From NCBI GenBank assembly GCA_037447655.1, contig JBBHKE010002887.1, positions 248,001-312,000 on the forward strand: DNA of 64,000 nucleotides, in the 5' to 3' direction. Positions 25,123-42,657 of this stretch are shown here, one piece after another; within the stretch, counting starts at the first letter, position 1, and each line of letters opens with the position of its first letter. The position numbers and the translations under genes are program-made. The notes beneath the pieces are model-generated. The model was not told the origin of the DNA and did not search any database. It was given only the letters and a program-made list of their open reading frames with translations. The stretch is from Zygnema cylindricum (taxonomy: Eukaryota; Streptophyta; Zygnematophyceae; Zygnematales; Zygnemataceae).

Positions 25123-25686
25123 CTCTTGCTATGGCACTCCCAATTATTGTTAGCCTTTTGAAAGAAACGCAGACTAAATAAGAGTGAAGTTGTCTGAAAT
25201 AAACAGTGAAATCGCGAGCCTGACTGATATTGAACGAGATACAAACGGAAAATGGAACGAAACGTTGAAAGACAACAAGGTCAGGACGTAACTTCCTGCA
25301 AAATTATAAAGGATTCTACACGAGCAAGAAACATTTGAACGTTAAACGGTGTCTTTTACATTTGGAACACCTCTAATAAGCGATACATCAACTGGTCCGC
25401 AGCTTTACAGAAAGCAAGCGGAGCAGAGAAAGACAGGCAATTTATTGAATTGCTTCATGCATCATTCAGTGCTACAACGTGTTCTGGCTTGCATTGGACG
25501 AAAGTTCCCGCTAAACAAGTTAGTACTTTCGTTTCTAGCTTTTGACTGATTTGAGTCACAAACTAATCATTTTTTCTGAAAGCATTTGGTATAATGTGTT
25601 TTAGAGCATTTGTTGAAGGTCGTAAATGACCGCAGAAACACAAGTTATTTTTCTCCGGCATAATTCTTATTGCAAGTTGGGGAGCC
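25123..25686. promoter_or_regulatory. divergent promoter region between SWC2 and the BORCS8-like gene
   Basis: Only 564 bases separate the start codons of two oppositely oriented genes, so both promoters and 5' UTRs must overlap or abut here unless a further 5' exon exists. I see no well-placed TATA box that I would assign to either gene. The assignment rests on gene arrangement alone. Confidence 0.55.
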
Positions 25687-28476
25687 ATGAAGAAGGCAGA
25701 ACCAGCGACCGAGGTTCACCAAGGTATTTTTTTGTGCCTGATCGGATATTAATTTCGTGTCTCCTTTCTTTCATGGGAAAAATCTTTTTGGAAGACGCCG
25801 AGTATTCTTATTCATTAATGTCTTTATTTTTTCATAGAGGGGTTGTGGCTCATAAAGGTCTTATTCTTAACTCTCTCCTGATTTGGTGTGAAATGGCGTT
25901 CAGTGCATGACCGTGTACTCGATTTGGCTAAAATGGTGGCAAACGAGCCATCCGTGGGCCTCTTCTATGTTCAGCATCATATACGGAGGGCTGTCCCTCA
26001 AGTTATCTCCCTGAGAGTAAGTCATGTTCTCCATTGGAAGAGTTGGTGTCGTCTTTGCCGTTGATAATCTTTTATTTGGACACATTAGTCGTCACACTCC
26101 AATCAGAAATAGCTTTTGTTGAACATGACGTCTTGGGAGTACATTTTCCAAGCAGCACTTGGCGCTGTCTATGCTCCTTTGTATCCTGATGTGTTCACTC
26201 CACTTCCAAAGTCGGTAGTTTATTTATATTTTTGTAGCGGCTATTGCCTTTGACTAAATTGACAAAGTGAAAGGGAAGAAAAGAAACAAACCATGTATTG
26301 TAGAGTTCTCCACACTCTTTCAAGTCTTGGAGTTGGTATGATGATGATGTACTCGGAGATTCAGTTTTGTCACAATTTTTAAGGCTAACTTATACCTTTG
26401 GAAGTTGCAGCATGCACAAACTGTCCATCGTCTAGACTTTACTAAATTTTGCTACTACTTTGAAGAATCAAGTCAGAATAAAAAATAACAATTGGCTGAA
26501 AACAATTAGTTGATTTTATCGTGCTTCATAACTTGAGTGCAGAATCAAATGGCAGCAAGCTCTGCTGCAGCTCTGTACGAGTTGGAAGATGTCCGTGCAT
26601 CTACAGCGGCAGTGAGAGCAATTAAGGAAGTTGGACCTCCTGTTATTGCTAGGATGCTCAAGAGCCTGGAATCTTCCACGACAGCCCTGTCTACTTTACA
26701 ACGCCCCTCCACGTCAGTGATTGTCTTATCCTACGATCTCTTAATTTTCAAGTTTTAAATGCATCGTTGCAATTGACAGGAGTTTAACAAGTTTATCATT
26801 TCCCTCTGAAGAGACAGTCATTAGCAAACACTGGTGAAACCAACTGCATGACAAAAACGTGGCTTTTAATCGTTGTTGAGTTTGGTGCGAGCAATTTTAT
26901 AAACTGCTGTTCAAACTTTTATTGATCTGCATAATTCTTCAAGATGGGGTCATGTTCATATTTTGTGGTCATGACATGGAAGGAAAGGACCTTGCACATG
27001 GTTTACGACGCTCCTGTTGTGGCGATAGACGAGCCTGTCATTCATGGGCCGGATTGTAGATTAGCGAGCATGGATTCTGTATAACCACAAATCTCATAAA
27101 TTGGTTATAAATAGTGGGTTGAGTTATAGGATTTCCGACTATCATGTGATCCTGGCTACTGTGATGTAGTTGCGATTTTTCAAGCTGATTTATGGGGAGA
27201 GGGATGCAGGAGCTATGCCTCGAGCTTTACACGGTCACTTCCACGAGCAACTTCATATATTACGGTCTCCCAAAAAAAGAGCACCCAGAAAGCGACGTCA
27301 CAACCTGAAAGCAGCCTCCTCCGAGGAGCCTTATCTGCTCCCGGCACTACAAATAAAATAGGGGAAGGCTCTTCATTTTTAGATGTTGCAGAAAATGCGC
27401 CAATAATGTCGTCAGATATTAACGGCTTCCCTAGTACATCAACAAAACCCATTGTGGACAGAAGCACTGGGTCTGGGCCATTTGTCCGTTCTGTGCTTGA
27501 TTCTGCCCTAACACGAGCAAGCCAGTTAGGATGCTCTGTCAGCAAACCCAATGGAGCAGATGCTGAGGGTTATAATGGGGAAGTTGCTGGGAGCCCAAGC
27601 GATGTAGAATTTCCTGATTCTAATTTCAGTTTGAAAGCCGACAAGCAGGCAAAACCAGGAGAAGCTTCAGCTGAGACTTTGTCTCCTGCCGATGCCAGTC
27701 TTTTAGAAGAACAGTTAACAGTTGTGAGTTCAAAAACCTCATCAAAGAGCTTAAGCGATCTGCTTGTTGGAGGGGTATGGAGCAACAAACCTCGGCGGAG
27801 CCAATCAGATAGTGTTGCTGTTGGAAAAGTAGCTGGAGAGCAACTGATACCATCAGTTGATGAAAATGACAAGGCTGACAGTGGTGATGGAAGCAGTGGT
27901 ACAGTGGTGTCAAGGGAGACTGTAGGAAATGAGCATCAAGTTCGAGGGGTTAAAGAAGTGCATACTCAGCCACAGCAAAGACTTATGCCTTCATGGAACA
28001 GAAACACTTTCCAAAATGTGAGGGCTGTGTTGCAAACAGCGGGCAATATTGTACAGACAGCCGGAGGATCTGTTGTTTTAACGGCCGGCAATGTTGGCAG
28101 GGAGGGCAGTCGTCTGCTTCGGCGAAATGCCCTTTCAGAAACTGCGACTTTGGCTGACACAAAGGCAGAGAATACTGATGAATCCCAGACTTTCACAGAA
28201 AGGAAGGAGACTGAAGCCAATGGTGTATCTGGTACCACGGTTTCTGCCAAGGATTCTGCAATGAATGTTGTTCTTGACACTCAAATGATGCAAGGACCTG
28301 AGACAGTTTGTGAGGAATCTATAATTCAGAATACAAGTATTAATGAAGAAGAAATAAATGAAGAAAAGCTCCAGCTTAAGCGAAAAGCACAAGCTGAAGC
28401 AGCTGCTGCCGAATTTGAGGCGTTGCAAAAGGAACAAGCCGCAAAATTTCAAATGTGGATGGAAGAGGATGACTAA
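25687..28476 (+). CDS. BORCS8: BORCS8/MEF2BNB-like protein with a long C-terminal extension
   Basis: BORCS8 is a subunit of BORC, the complex that places lysosomes in animal cells through Arl8 and kinesin. The plant role is not established. Exons 25687-25723, 25904-26016, 26543-26712 and 27210-28476 join in phase (1, 0, 2) to give 528 residues. The core (residues 1-106) has the family signature LAKMVANEPSVGLFYVQHH.RRAVPQ followed by ELEDVRASTAAVRAIKEVG. After residue 107 the protein continues for about 420 residues with no recognised domain: a Ser/Thr-rich stretch, a repeated TAGN motif (residues ~373-412, TAGNIVQTAGGSVVLTAGN) and a charged Ala/Glu-rich predicted helix to the end (485-528, ...EFEALQKEQAAKFQMW). 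Human BORCS8 is only about 120 residues. The join to exon 4 at 27210 is the least certain border: its phase fits, but its polypyrimidine tract is weak. The gene is divergent from SWC2 and convergent with CPN60. Confidence 0.75.
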
Positions 28477-29928
28477 TTGAAGCGAATGATATGTTCAAAT
28501 TTGTAGTGTTATGGAATTTGTAAGGAAGTGGACAGTGCTTGCACATGGCTGTGTTAAAACCGTGGAAGTAATTGCGGATGTGACAAAATTCACACGAAAT
28601 CACAAATACTGGATAGCTGGATGAGTGTAGAGAGATGACACCCCCCCACACTTCACTTTGAGGGACAGTTTTTACACTTGGAAATGATTTGTATTATTCC
28701 ACCATCTAACATGACAGCAGACCATTGTGACTCCAACATTAGACAAAAATATAAAAGATACATAAGTTATAGTTAAGTATTGGCAATGTAGACCAATTTT
28801 TGTTCTTTATCCAGAGTCGGTACATCTTTGATCTCTTGCGCTTACTGAGGCTCCTGTTAGCTGTTTACTAAATACTAAAGCGAAAATCTGGTGTGATGCA
28901 GCTGAATTTCCAGCAAATAGCTTAATTTTCCAGTCTTGAACAGTTATTTCGGAAGTGGTGTGCCTTCACTTGGATATCACAGGTAGCAAACACAACGGTT
29001 GTTGACCAAAAGTAGTGGTGAACACTCGATACGTTTTTAAGAATTTATTTTAAAGCATGTGCAAAATGAAATTTTTGAGCCCCCTGTGGGTCCGAATAGT
29101 GGTACATGGTATCAAGCTTTCAGCATGTCCAATGTCATATCAAGCTGTGAAACAAAATAAACTTGTAACATAGTCTCTCTCCGTCCAGTTACATCCAGCA
29201 GCTTAGGTGACATGTTAACATTCAAACAAAGTACGCATAAGCGCCATTTCTATGGAGCAGACAGCGCTTCATGGTTTACAGTAGCACTTCACTGCCCCGT
29301 GGAGTAGGGACGGTTTTCTTTAAAAAACAAAACAATGCATTAGACCATAATTTTACATCTCAAGTTCTCAAGTAATAACGATCAGCAGTTGAGATACCCA
29401 TGTGTTCTGATAATCAGTTTGAGAAATAAAAATAGGATGCTGAATAAACACCTCACTTTTGCAGTCTTTAGGAAACATAAATAAGCTCGTGATGCCAATC
29501 GCCAACTTCCAATTTCATCTTATTCGCATGAGTAACGTTCACATAGTCAACAACAGAAAATTCTCCAACTAACTACAACTACTGCAGACCTACTGTTCTA
29601 CTATCAGTACTGCTATATAATACTAACATGCCTTGTACAAGGCTGAGTAGGCAACAAAAATATGAGATACAATTGCATGTCACAAATTGATCTCCTCCGC
29701 AACAGCAGTGCAGAACACTACTGTTTCACCTCTCCTCTCATAAGAACAGTTAAACAATTGATCAGAACCTACCAAGAGACTTTCAAAGATCCCATGTACT
29801 AACAATCCCTCATAAGCCTGTAACTCGCCCGTGGCAGTACCTGGAAAAATCCAAAAACATACTACGCAAGCTAGCTGCTTCTGATGACAACACCTGCTAA
29901 CTGAAAGCATGGCCTAACAATTATTTTA
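28477..29928. other. convergent 3' region of the BORCS8-like gene and CPN60
   Basis: About 1.45 kb between two stop codons pointing toward each other. It should hold both 3' UTRs. AATAAA-like and AT-rich stretches occur, but no coding frame or repeat with recognisable features was found. Confidence 0.55.
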
Positions 29929-35450
<5,522 letters not shown>

Positions 35451-35545
35451 TCAGATGATGCCTTTGTGAGTGAATACACTGCAGCAATAAGGCATCAATT
35501 TTTGAAATGTTAACTAGAAAATTGGTTATGTTTAGAAAATAGTAC

Positions 35546-35638
35546 CTGTTGCCTGCTGACACATATTCGTCCGACAGCCGCGTTTCGACCGTGTGAATGT
35601 ACGATTTGTGTACGATTTGTCAGATTTTGTACGGAGAC
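35546..35638 (-). other. possible presequence exon of CPN60
   Basis: A donor (AACAG|GTACT) at 35544-35545 follows a frame that joins exon 35247-35378 in phase 0. It reads ...GRNAAVGRICVSRQQ, which is basic and free of acidic residues, like a mitochondrial targeting peptide. No in-frame ATG precedes it before a TAG near 35640. The real start must be on a further exon, or the exon has been damaged by the adjacent repeat. Confidence 0.4.
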
Positions 35639-36650
35639 CTATATTAGTGTAAGCATGTTTGCGACCGACATTTTTTTTTTCAAAGACCCAAATTACCATA
35701 ATCAAACAATTAGAATGTATGATTTTTTCCAAAATTTTCAAATTCTTAAATAGCGTACACCACGGTAATTATTTATATACGCTAATGAAACCTACACGCT
35801 AATAGCGATTGGCGGTGTACACCGTGAATCGCTATTAGCGTTCATGACTCTAATTGAGGTACCCTGTTTTTTTCGGCAAATTCTCAAATAGAATTAATCA
35901 TTCTAAATGTTTCTAAACGTTATTTGGGGTACCCCATTAAATAGAGAACATAACTCTGCCATTTTGAATAGTATGGTGTACGGTCTGTCATATTCCATTT
36001 TGTACTTTTTAAAATATAAAAGTACAAAAACAATATTGACGTTGTCGCGCGCGCATGTAAATGTGCTTTGTAAAAAAAAGTGACAAAATGAGATCGGCAA
36101 AAGACGTGTTCACATTTGTCCGAATGTCGTCTGCGTGGTCGATCGTGTGAAAATTGGACGTGCGTGTATGTCGAAAGTTACGGAATTTTTCTGTAAAATA
36201 ACACAACAGTGTGATGTGTCATTCTAGTGTTGTAACTGCCAACCCCAACTGTTTATGTGGTCACTGTAATGAAGGTTTTATTTATAATTACGGAAAACTT
36301 TTATTCTATTTCGCAACGACAACTTATTTAGCGTTAAAGTAAACCCTAATTGATGCAAAAGTGAAAACTGTATATGAAATAGAGTAAGTTGACGTTAATA
36401 TTGGTGTGAATTCACAATTGCACACATATTAGAGTAATAAAAAAAAAAAAAATAGAGTTAACATACAACATTTGGCGTAGGTGATATATGTCTTGGGGTA
36501 ACGCCAAACGCAGACAAACCCCATAAAAAAGATTCCTTTTCGACGAATCACAACCGTCATGACAAATTTGTTTTTTCGTTTGTAGCGAAGCCTGTCTTTT
36601 CATTTTTAAAATAATCTTAGGATGTTTCGACAAGACCCGTGTCACCGTCG
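35560..36650 (-). repeat. right copy of the composite repeat, inverted relative to 11.7-13.4 kb
   Basis: Read on the minus strand, it shows the blocks of the left copy in the same order: GGTTGTGATTCGTC near 36550, the inverted 11-mer pair around TTTGGCGTT ... AACGCCAAATG-like text near 36470-36515, TTCACACGATCGACCACGC near 36140 and the GGCGGTGTA end near 35815. Divergence is substantial but the block order is kept. The copy abuts the 5' end of CPN60. Confidence 0.65.
35797..35840. repeat. 44-base near-perfect palindrome of two facing terminal repeats
   Basis: CGCTAATAGCG at 35797 is matched by CGCTATTAGCG ending at 35840, with GGCGGTGTACACCG across the centre (35818/35819). Each half resembles one end of the MITE at 22954-23153. 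It can be read as two elements joined tail to tail at a shared TA, or as a strong hairpin. Confidence 0.8.
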
Positions 36651-36779
36651 CGTCTCATCGTCCCTTCATCAATAGTTTACATTCTGGTTATTGATTTTAC
36701 CAATTTGGTTACCGAAAACAAATCAGGCGTCGAATCATCACGGCAAGGGGTTCGTTCTCAATCTGCCACTTGCACTCGC

Positions 36780-36990
36780 TTTTTTAGCTTCCTCCATCCC
36801 TTCCCTCCCCTTCCCTCACTCTAACCCTATCCCTATCCCTATCTTTCTCCTTATCCCTTTCTCTATCCCTCTCGCTCTATCTTTCCTTTCCCTCTTCATC
36901 TTCCACTCTCTCTCTATCTTTTATTTCCATTTTCCTCTCCCTTCCCCTATCCCTAACTCTCTCCCTTTATCGCTCAATCTCACGCCCTCT
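36780..36990 (+). repeat. CT-rich low-complexity tract, first block
   Basis: Pyrimidine-rich units of the types CCCTATCC and TCTCCCT. The hexamer CCCTAT is repeated briefly near 36823-36842 but is not the plant telomere unit. The tract is complementary in composition to the GA tract at 9604-11660. Confidence 0.85.
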
Positions 36991-37639
36991 ACATTTCTCC
37001 TCCTTGATAGGAATAAGAGTCAAACGGAATGCGCTCACAATCACTCAAATATCTCAATGCAAAAGCGAAACTAAAATTAAATCAAACATCATAAAACATT
37101 GAAATCTCATAGTCCAAGATAGAGGCGAATTCAACACTCAATAAAATAAACTCATATTATCTCTATCCTTAAACATTACACTTCTATTAACTCATTCTTA
37201 CTTAATTGACTCTTAACTTGATTCCTAATTATATATCTAACTCACACAATAGCTTTTAAACTAAGTTGTGGAAACAATCTAGAACACTAACTCTAGAAGT
37301 GTCTAAATGTACTTAGACGTAAATATAGTACAAAACAAAATGAAACTACTAGAAACCAAACTTACAGTCCTGTACGACAAACTTAACTTATGTGAAACGA
37401 ACATACTAGATGTACGTCGCGCGAAACGAAACTTCTCGACGGAAGGTACTAGAACTCAAACGAAACAAAATAAATCAAATCATATCTAATCATGTGCACG
37501 TGAAAAGTACACGCACGAAATACCAAATCAAACTAATCGAAACAAAACCAAAAATACGCAAACCGACGCACGGTCAAATCTATATCCACACTAACTACGA
37601 ACCAACGTAACGTAAACGTAGATTCAAAAATTGTACGTC
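36991..37639. other. AT-rich spacer between CT-rich blocks, no gene seen
   Basis: A short frame at 37307-37610 is Lys/Asn/Thr-rich and has no recognisable domain. Nothing else was seen. Confidence 0.45.
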
Positions 37640-38574
37640 CTAACACTCCTCCCTCTCAATCTTTCTATCTCTCTCCCTCTCTCTCCCAATCTGTCGCTCC
37701 CTATCCCTCTCATTTCCTATTCTTCTTCTCCCTATCCCTATCTCTCACCATTCTCTCTCAATCTAGCGTTCTATATTTTTCTCCCTCTCCATATACCTAT
37801 CTCTCTCCCTCCCTATCTCAGTCTGCCACTTATATTCCTCTCCCTCTCCTTATCCATATATCTCTCTCTCGATCTCTCAATTTGTCGCCCTCTTCTTCTA
37901 TCCTTCTCGCTATACCTATCTCTCTCCCTCTCCCTCTCGATTAGTCATTTAACATTCCTCTACCTCTCCCTCTCCCTATATCTCTCCCTCCTTCTCGCAA
38001 TCAGTCACTCATATTCCACTCCCTCTCACACTCCCAATCTCTTTCCGTCTCTCTTTCAATATTTCACCCTTTTATTCTATCCCTCTCCATATACATATAT
38101 CCCTACCTATCTCTCTCAATTTTGCGCTCTCTATTTCTCTCCCTCTCCTTATACCTATCTCTCTCTCTCTATCTTAATCTGTCACTCTATATTCCTCTCT
38201 CTCTCCCTCTCCCAATATCTCTCTCTCAATCTCTCAATTTTCCACTCATATTGCTCTCTCTCTCTCTTTATCCATATATCCTTCCCTCTATCTCTCAATC
38301 TGTCGCTCAATCTTTTTCTAACGCTCTCCTTAGACCTATCTCTCTCTCTCTCCCTCTAAATCAATCGTTATATATTCCTCTCCCTTTCCCTCTTCGTATC
38401 TTTCTCCCTCCCTCTCTCAACCGATCACTCATATTCCTCTCCCTCTCACACTCCCTATCTCTCCCCGTCTCTCTATTAATTTGTCACCCTCTTATTCTAT
38501 CCCTCTCACTATACCTATCTCTCTCCCTCTCTCTCTCAACCTAGCGCTCTCTATTTCTCTCCCTCTCCCTATAC

Positions 38575-38611
<37 letters not shown>

Positions 38612-38730
38612 TCTCTTTTTTATTTTTCTCTCTATCTTTCTCTCTCTCAATTTGTCATTCTATATTTCTTTCCTTCTCCCTCTCCTTATCGTTTTCCCTT
38701 TTTATTTTTTTATGTGTGAAAAATAAACAT
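37640..38730 (+). repeat. CT-rich low-complexity tract, second block (~1.1 kb)
   Basis: Irregular CTCTCCCTAT/TCTCTCTC units, including a pure CT dinucleotide run near 38576-38607. Recurring sub-blocks such as CTCAATCTGTCGC suggest old tandem duplication at a 100-150-base scale. Open frames across it (for example 37631-38359) are low-complexity artefacts. Confidence 0.88.
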
Positions 38731-39620
38731 AAGCGATGTCTAATCGTCACTTTATCCCAATAGCCGAAAAAACACTCAAAATTATAGCCAAAACGTATTG
38801 GAATATTTTTATTAAAACTTATACTTTAAAATTTGAAAAAGTGAATATTAGCATGTGGAAAATTGAGTTTTCTTGTAAATTTGGGCAATATTCTCGTAAA
38901 ATAAGTGAAAATTAACACCAAAATAGTATGAAGAATAATAGTTTCACATAACTTTCACAATCAAAAATAAATATAGTTATATTCCTTATTGGCTATCAGT
39001 CACGTCAGCCGTAGACCCCCCCTTCATCAAATAAAGACTAGGCTGTCTCATCGCTGATCACTTACGGCGAAGTTAGAACTTCATAGGTGAAAGCATGAAT
39101 CTGCCATCATTCAGCGTCATAGCCGAAAATGGGCCTATGAAATAATAGAAACTTTCGAGCCAACCCTATGGCGACGAGGCCATCTCATGGCTGCAATGCA
39201 CCAGCCACGAGACAGCCTCGTTGTTGACAGGGCAAGACGTTAACATAATGCAATAAATAATACCTTCATACATTCTTCGTAAACAAATATACATTCTGAT
39301 GAAAATAAAAAAACTTTAAGAGGTTGACAAAAACACTTGTATAAAATTGTAAAAAAGGTTACTTTATCATTGATGGTGTTATAAATATAATTTATCTGAC
39401 ATTTTATTTAAATGGAATCTAATATAATCTATCAAACTAAAAAAAATACTATAAAAAAAAGAATATTAACAAACCACACTATTATGAAAGAGCATATCAC
39501 TCAGCCCTTCATTTCACTTTGTACTTCTTATCCCTATCAATGGTACGTCATTTTCCAAAGCCCTCAAAGCCCTGTTCGTCGCTAAAGACATCCTTGTGTG
39601 TGTCAGCGGTTTATATGTCT
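38731..39620. other. AT-rich DNA with one strong imperfect hairpin
   Basis: Mostly A/T-rich and non-coding. At 39175-39220 a 19-base arm (CGAGGCCATCTCATGGCTG) faces an arm with three mismatches across an 8-base loop. A related single arm (AGGCTGTCTCATCGCTG) lies near 39041. The stretch may be part of a decayed non-autonomous element. Confidence 0.5.
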
Positions 39621-40369
39621 TGGACGAAATTGTTGTTCTGAGACAAGTGCTGGTACTGAAGATGAAGAAGATGCAGCTGTAGTCATCGTAGAACAAATCA
39701 AGAGAGGAAGCTTCCACAAATACCGATGGCTGAACAGAAACTTTGACAAACTATAACTTTCAGAAAAATGCTCCAAACGTTCTGAAACTTTGCCACAATG
39801 TAGATAACATACAAAGGAACACACACACAAAATTTCAATTAATTCCGCTCACAAATCTGTGAGATATATAGAAAATGAAATTACATAAAACTGAGTGTAC
39901 AGTTTTCATATCATTTGTTCCTAAAAATCAAATTCACTAAGTCCTACTTTTATACACCGAAACTACACTAAGCTGTACGGAGGAATTCCAGCCGTACATC
40001 TAACATTCTATCACAAATATTTACACCGAAGTTCAGACAACGTAAAGTGATAATGATCTAGTCACGCCTCGTCACTATTTGTTGGCGGCGGTTGTCAGCG
40101 GTCGGATTAGAGGATTTGGCACCGTAGAATTGACTTCACGAAGTCCAGTGGTCCTGCCGAATTTCCGTACGTCCACGGAGGACATACTCACGCATTCTCC
40201 CAAGTGACGACACGTGTCCCAAGTGTGAATGAACCGTGAACTCCCAACTTCACTGTCACACTAATTTCGGTAAGTACTGAACCGAACTCAACCAAAAATA
40301 GCTTAAGTCCTGAACAGCTCTCTCTCACAGCTGAGGCATAAAGAGGACTAAAGCTTTCTAAAAACAACA
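39621..40369 (-). mobile_element. truncated second copy of copia A (LTR plus gag start)
   Basis: The LTR (TGTTGTTTT at 40369 on the minus strand, inward to about 39800) and the gag start MTTAASSSS match 4200-5016. Similarity is lost near 39620, so only about 750 bases remain. Its right edge interrupts a transposase pseudogene at 40370, so it inserted into that gene. Confidence 0.75.
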
Positions 40370-41990
40370 GAAATTACGTGCCCTCGCGATGAAAAGTGGC
40401 ACCTCATCACCCTCAAAATTGTTGCGCCATTTCATGATTATGCATTCTATTTCGAGTGTGAGCGTTTTTTTTTCCCACTTCACGTCTTTAAGTGACAAGC
40501 CCCACTTTATCATCGCCTTCCTCGCATACCCCATGCCCAATTTATCTTGCATGGCGTTAACCTCTCAAATCGAATCGCGAGCCAACCTAAGGAAAAACTC
40601 CTTTCCACGTCCCTTTAATTTCTGCACCACCCATGAGAGTTCGGATCTGCCCATTCTTTGTTTTTGATTTCCTTCACTTTCTAACTCTTCATTTATTGCT
40701 CCAAGCCTCCTCTTTTTTCACGATGACAAATGAGTCTGCCGGTTGAACGAAGTGTGTAGCACACGGAGGGAAGAAATGTAGTACTGTGTTCTTTGCAACC
40801 AATTGCCGATTTAGTTCGTCCGACATGTTTTCGCCTCCACAATTGTTGAGAAACATGATTTTTTCTTGTCTTTGTTGATCTCCTTGGTACGATCGGTCGT
40901 TCTCAATCCATTGAGGGAATACAATCTAATCATTCCACCGTTTGGGGTCGGTGCGATAGCACACTTCGCAAATAAAGTAATGGGCAATGTAAAAATTGTA
41001 ACAATAAAAGACTTAGGTGGAGGATGTAAAAATAGAAAGGGGAAGATAACGAAAGAGTAGGTGGAGAGAAAAAAAAGAGGTGGGTGTAAAGAAAGAAAGA
41101 GGGGGGGGGTGAGAGAGAAGGAGAGGGAGGGAGAGAGGGAGTGAAGGATATATCAGGGAGAAGGGAGACAGGGAGAGAGGATGAAAAGTGAATTTATAGA
41201 AACGTACCCGGTATGTTGTCCGGTAGCTTTTGTATCGGGTTATTTTGTTGTTTGTTGGTGAATATTAACATGGGGGCACCAATGAATATTGTTCATTGCG
41301 TTGGCACCTCTGGTTAGACGGACCATTACGGTCATGGAATCTCCGCCACCCGCTACACGCGCATACTTTATCACCTCGTCTCCCCGAAAACCCAACGTTT
41401 TAGCATTATCTATGTTGACCACAACGTGAGTTTCATCTATGTTCTCAACGAAGTATTTGATGAACAAACCTAATTTCCGAAAACCACCCATAGAAAACAA
41501 CAAAACCCACAAAATAGTAAGTAAGTACAATGATAGACGAACCATTTCTCACCATTAATATTTTTAAGTACAAATAATACGAAAATTACATTAACTAAAT
41601 TTGACAATCACATTTTGAGGAAACATGACACAACGCAATGAAATAGGTGGGAAAATAGTCGTAATCTCACCCGATTCGAAACCTTTTTTTAACACACCCA
41701 TATGGTATGCCACCGTCTTCTCGATATGAATTTCCTTCTTCGCGCTCAATTGTAATATTGCCTTTTGAGCACGGTTCACTATGTTGAACTTTTCTTAGAA
41801 CCTTTGTAACCAACGTTTCGTAATGCATAATTTTATCTCATTTCCCACTTGTTTATAAAATTTCGGTCTATAATAATTTTGCAACCGTTTAATTATGTCG
41901 ACTACTAATTCCTTAAGAATAGATGCGAATAATTTCATCCCCGCTTTCTTTAATCGTAAAAAAATCTTGTATCAATTCTTTGTGAACAAT
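40370..41990 (-). pseudogene. dead DDE-1 transposase of the pogo/CENP-B type
   Basis: On the minus strand an N-terminal HTH-like block (VTKRWLQRF, NIVNRAQKAILQLSAKKEIHIEKTVAYHMG) occupies 41591-41850. The catalytic-core start ENIDETHVVVNIDNAKTLGFRGDEVIKYARVAGGGDSMTVMVRL lies at 41240-41545. A second block (LNNCGG...MSDELNRQL, VLHFFPPCATHFVQPADSFVI) is at 40700-40860, with a tail ending NNFEGDEVP at about 40390. The frame is broken by stops and by a GA-rich insertion near 41040-41190. This order and these motifs are those of DDE superfamily transposases that carry a CENP-B-like DNA-binding part. No terminal inverted repeats were found. Truncated LTRs border it on both sides. Confidence 0.7.
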
Positions 41991-41991
41991 C

Positions 41992-42657
41992 TGCAATTCT
42001 GAAACCTCTATAGGTCCATAGAATGGACAGCTCACACAAAGCCTCTAGGATAACCCTAGCGCCTTTGTGTTTCAGCACGAATAACTACCACCCTAGCAGA
42101 CAAAAACTCTAACGACCTTCACCTCTATGAAGACAAGAATCCTTTGAATCGATAGCAAAAAGAATCTTTGAATTTGCTCCTCTGAGTAGTAATTTATGAA
42201 GGGTCAAAGTTGACCTTTTGTACAGAAGCACTCTGGTAAAGAGGCATACCTAACAATTATTCCTAAATCTCTCTCCAAACCCACTACTAGAGTACGGCAC
42301 CAATCAAATTATTGTGTTGTACAGAAAGATACAGGTGGCGGTGTACTTTATAAACGACCATCGTACGACATGGCCAAAATGTCGACGCCTGCCATATCCG
42401 GATTCGTTCCCATATTCTCCGGAGATGCCGCAAGCAAATGAGGTTGTGCCACGCGTCACATGACGTGGCGGTGACCGAAAACCGCCAAAACGCCTATTTC
42501 GCGATCTCGACACCTATTATAGCTGTTTGATCAAAACAGACTTTTAACCCTTGCCGTCGAAAATAAATGCGCGGTATTTGTTTCGCAGTTGAATCAAATG
42601 CGCGCTATTCATTTCGCAATGTCTTATAAATTGTACTGTTCTAAACTGCATCTATGT
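41992..42657 (-). repeat. truncated copia LTR (C/B family)
   Basis: Minus-strand text matches the second half of the copia C LTR: the GGTCAA/TTGACC block, GATTCTTTTTGCTATCGA, GGGTTATCCTAGAGGC and an end in ...TTGCA at 41992. The LTR head is missing. No gag sequence follows, so it is a fragment or a solo-LTR remnant. Confidence 0.7.

Noticed and set aside
36820-36845. Telomere-like CCCTAT repeats
   Set aside because: Only a few units, not the plant CCCTAAA unit, and embedded in a CT-rich tract.
37631-38726. Long Ser/Leu-rich open frames in the CT-rich tract
   Set aside because: Same artefact on the other strand; the composition simply lacks stop codons.
41240-41545. Membrane protein suggested by a hydrophobic N-terminal stretch
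   Set aside because: The hydrophobic part is out-of-context read-in upstream of the transposase motif ENIDETH; the conserved portion is a DDE transposase.
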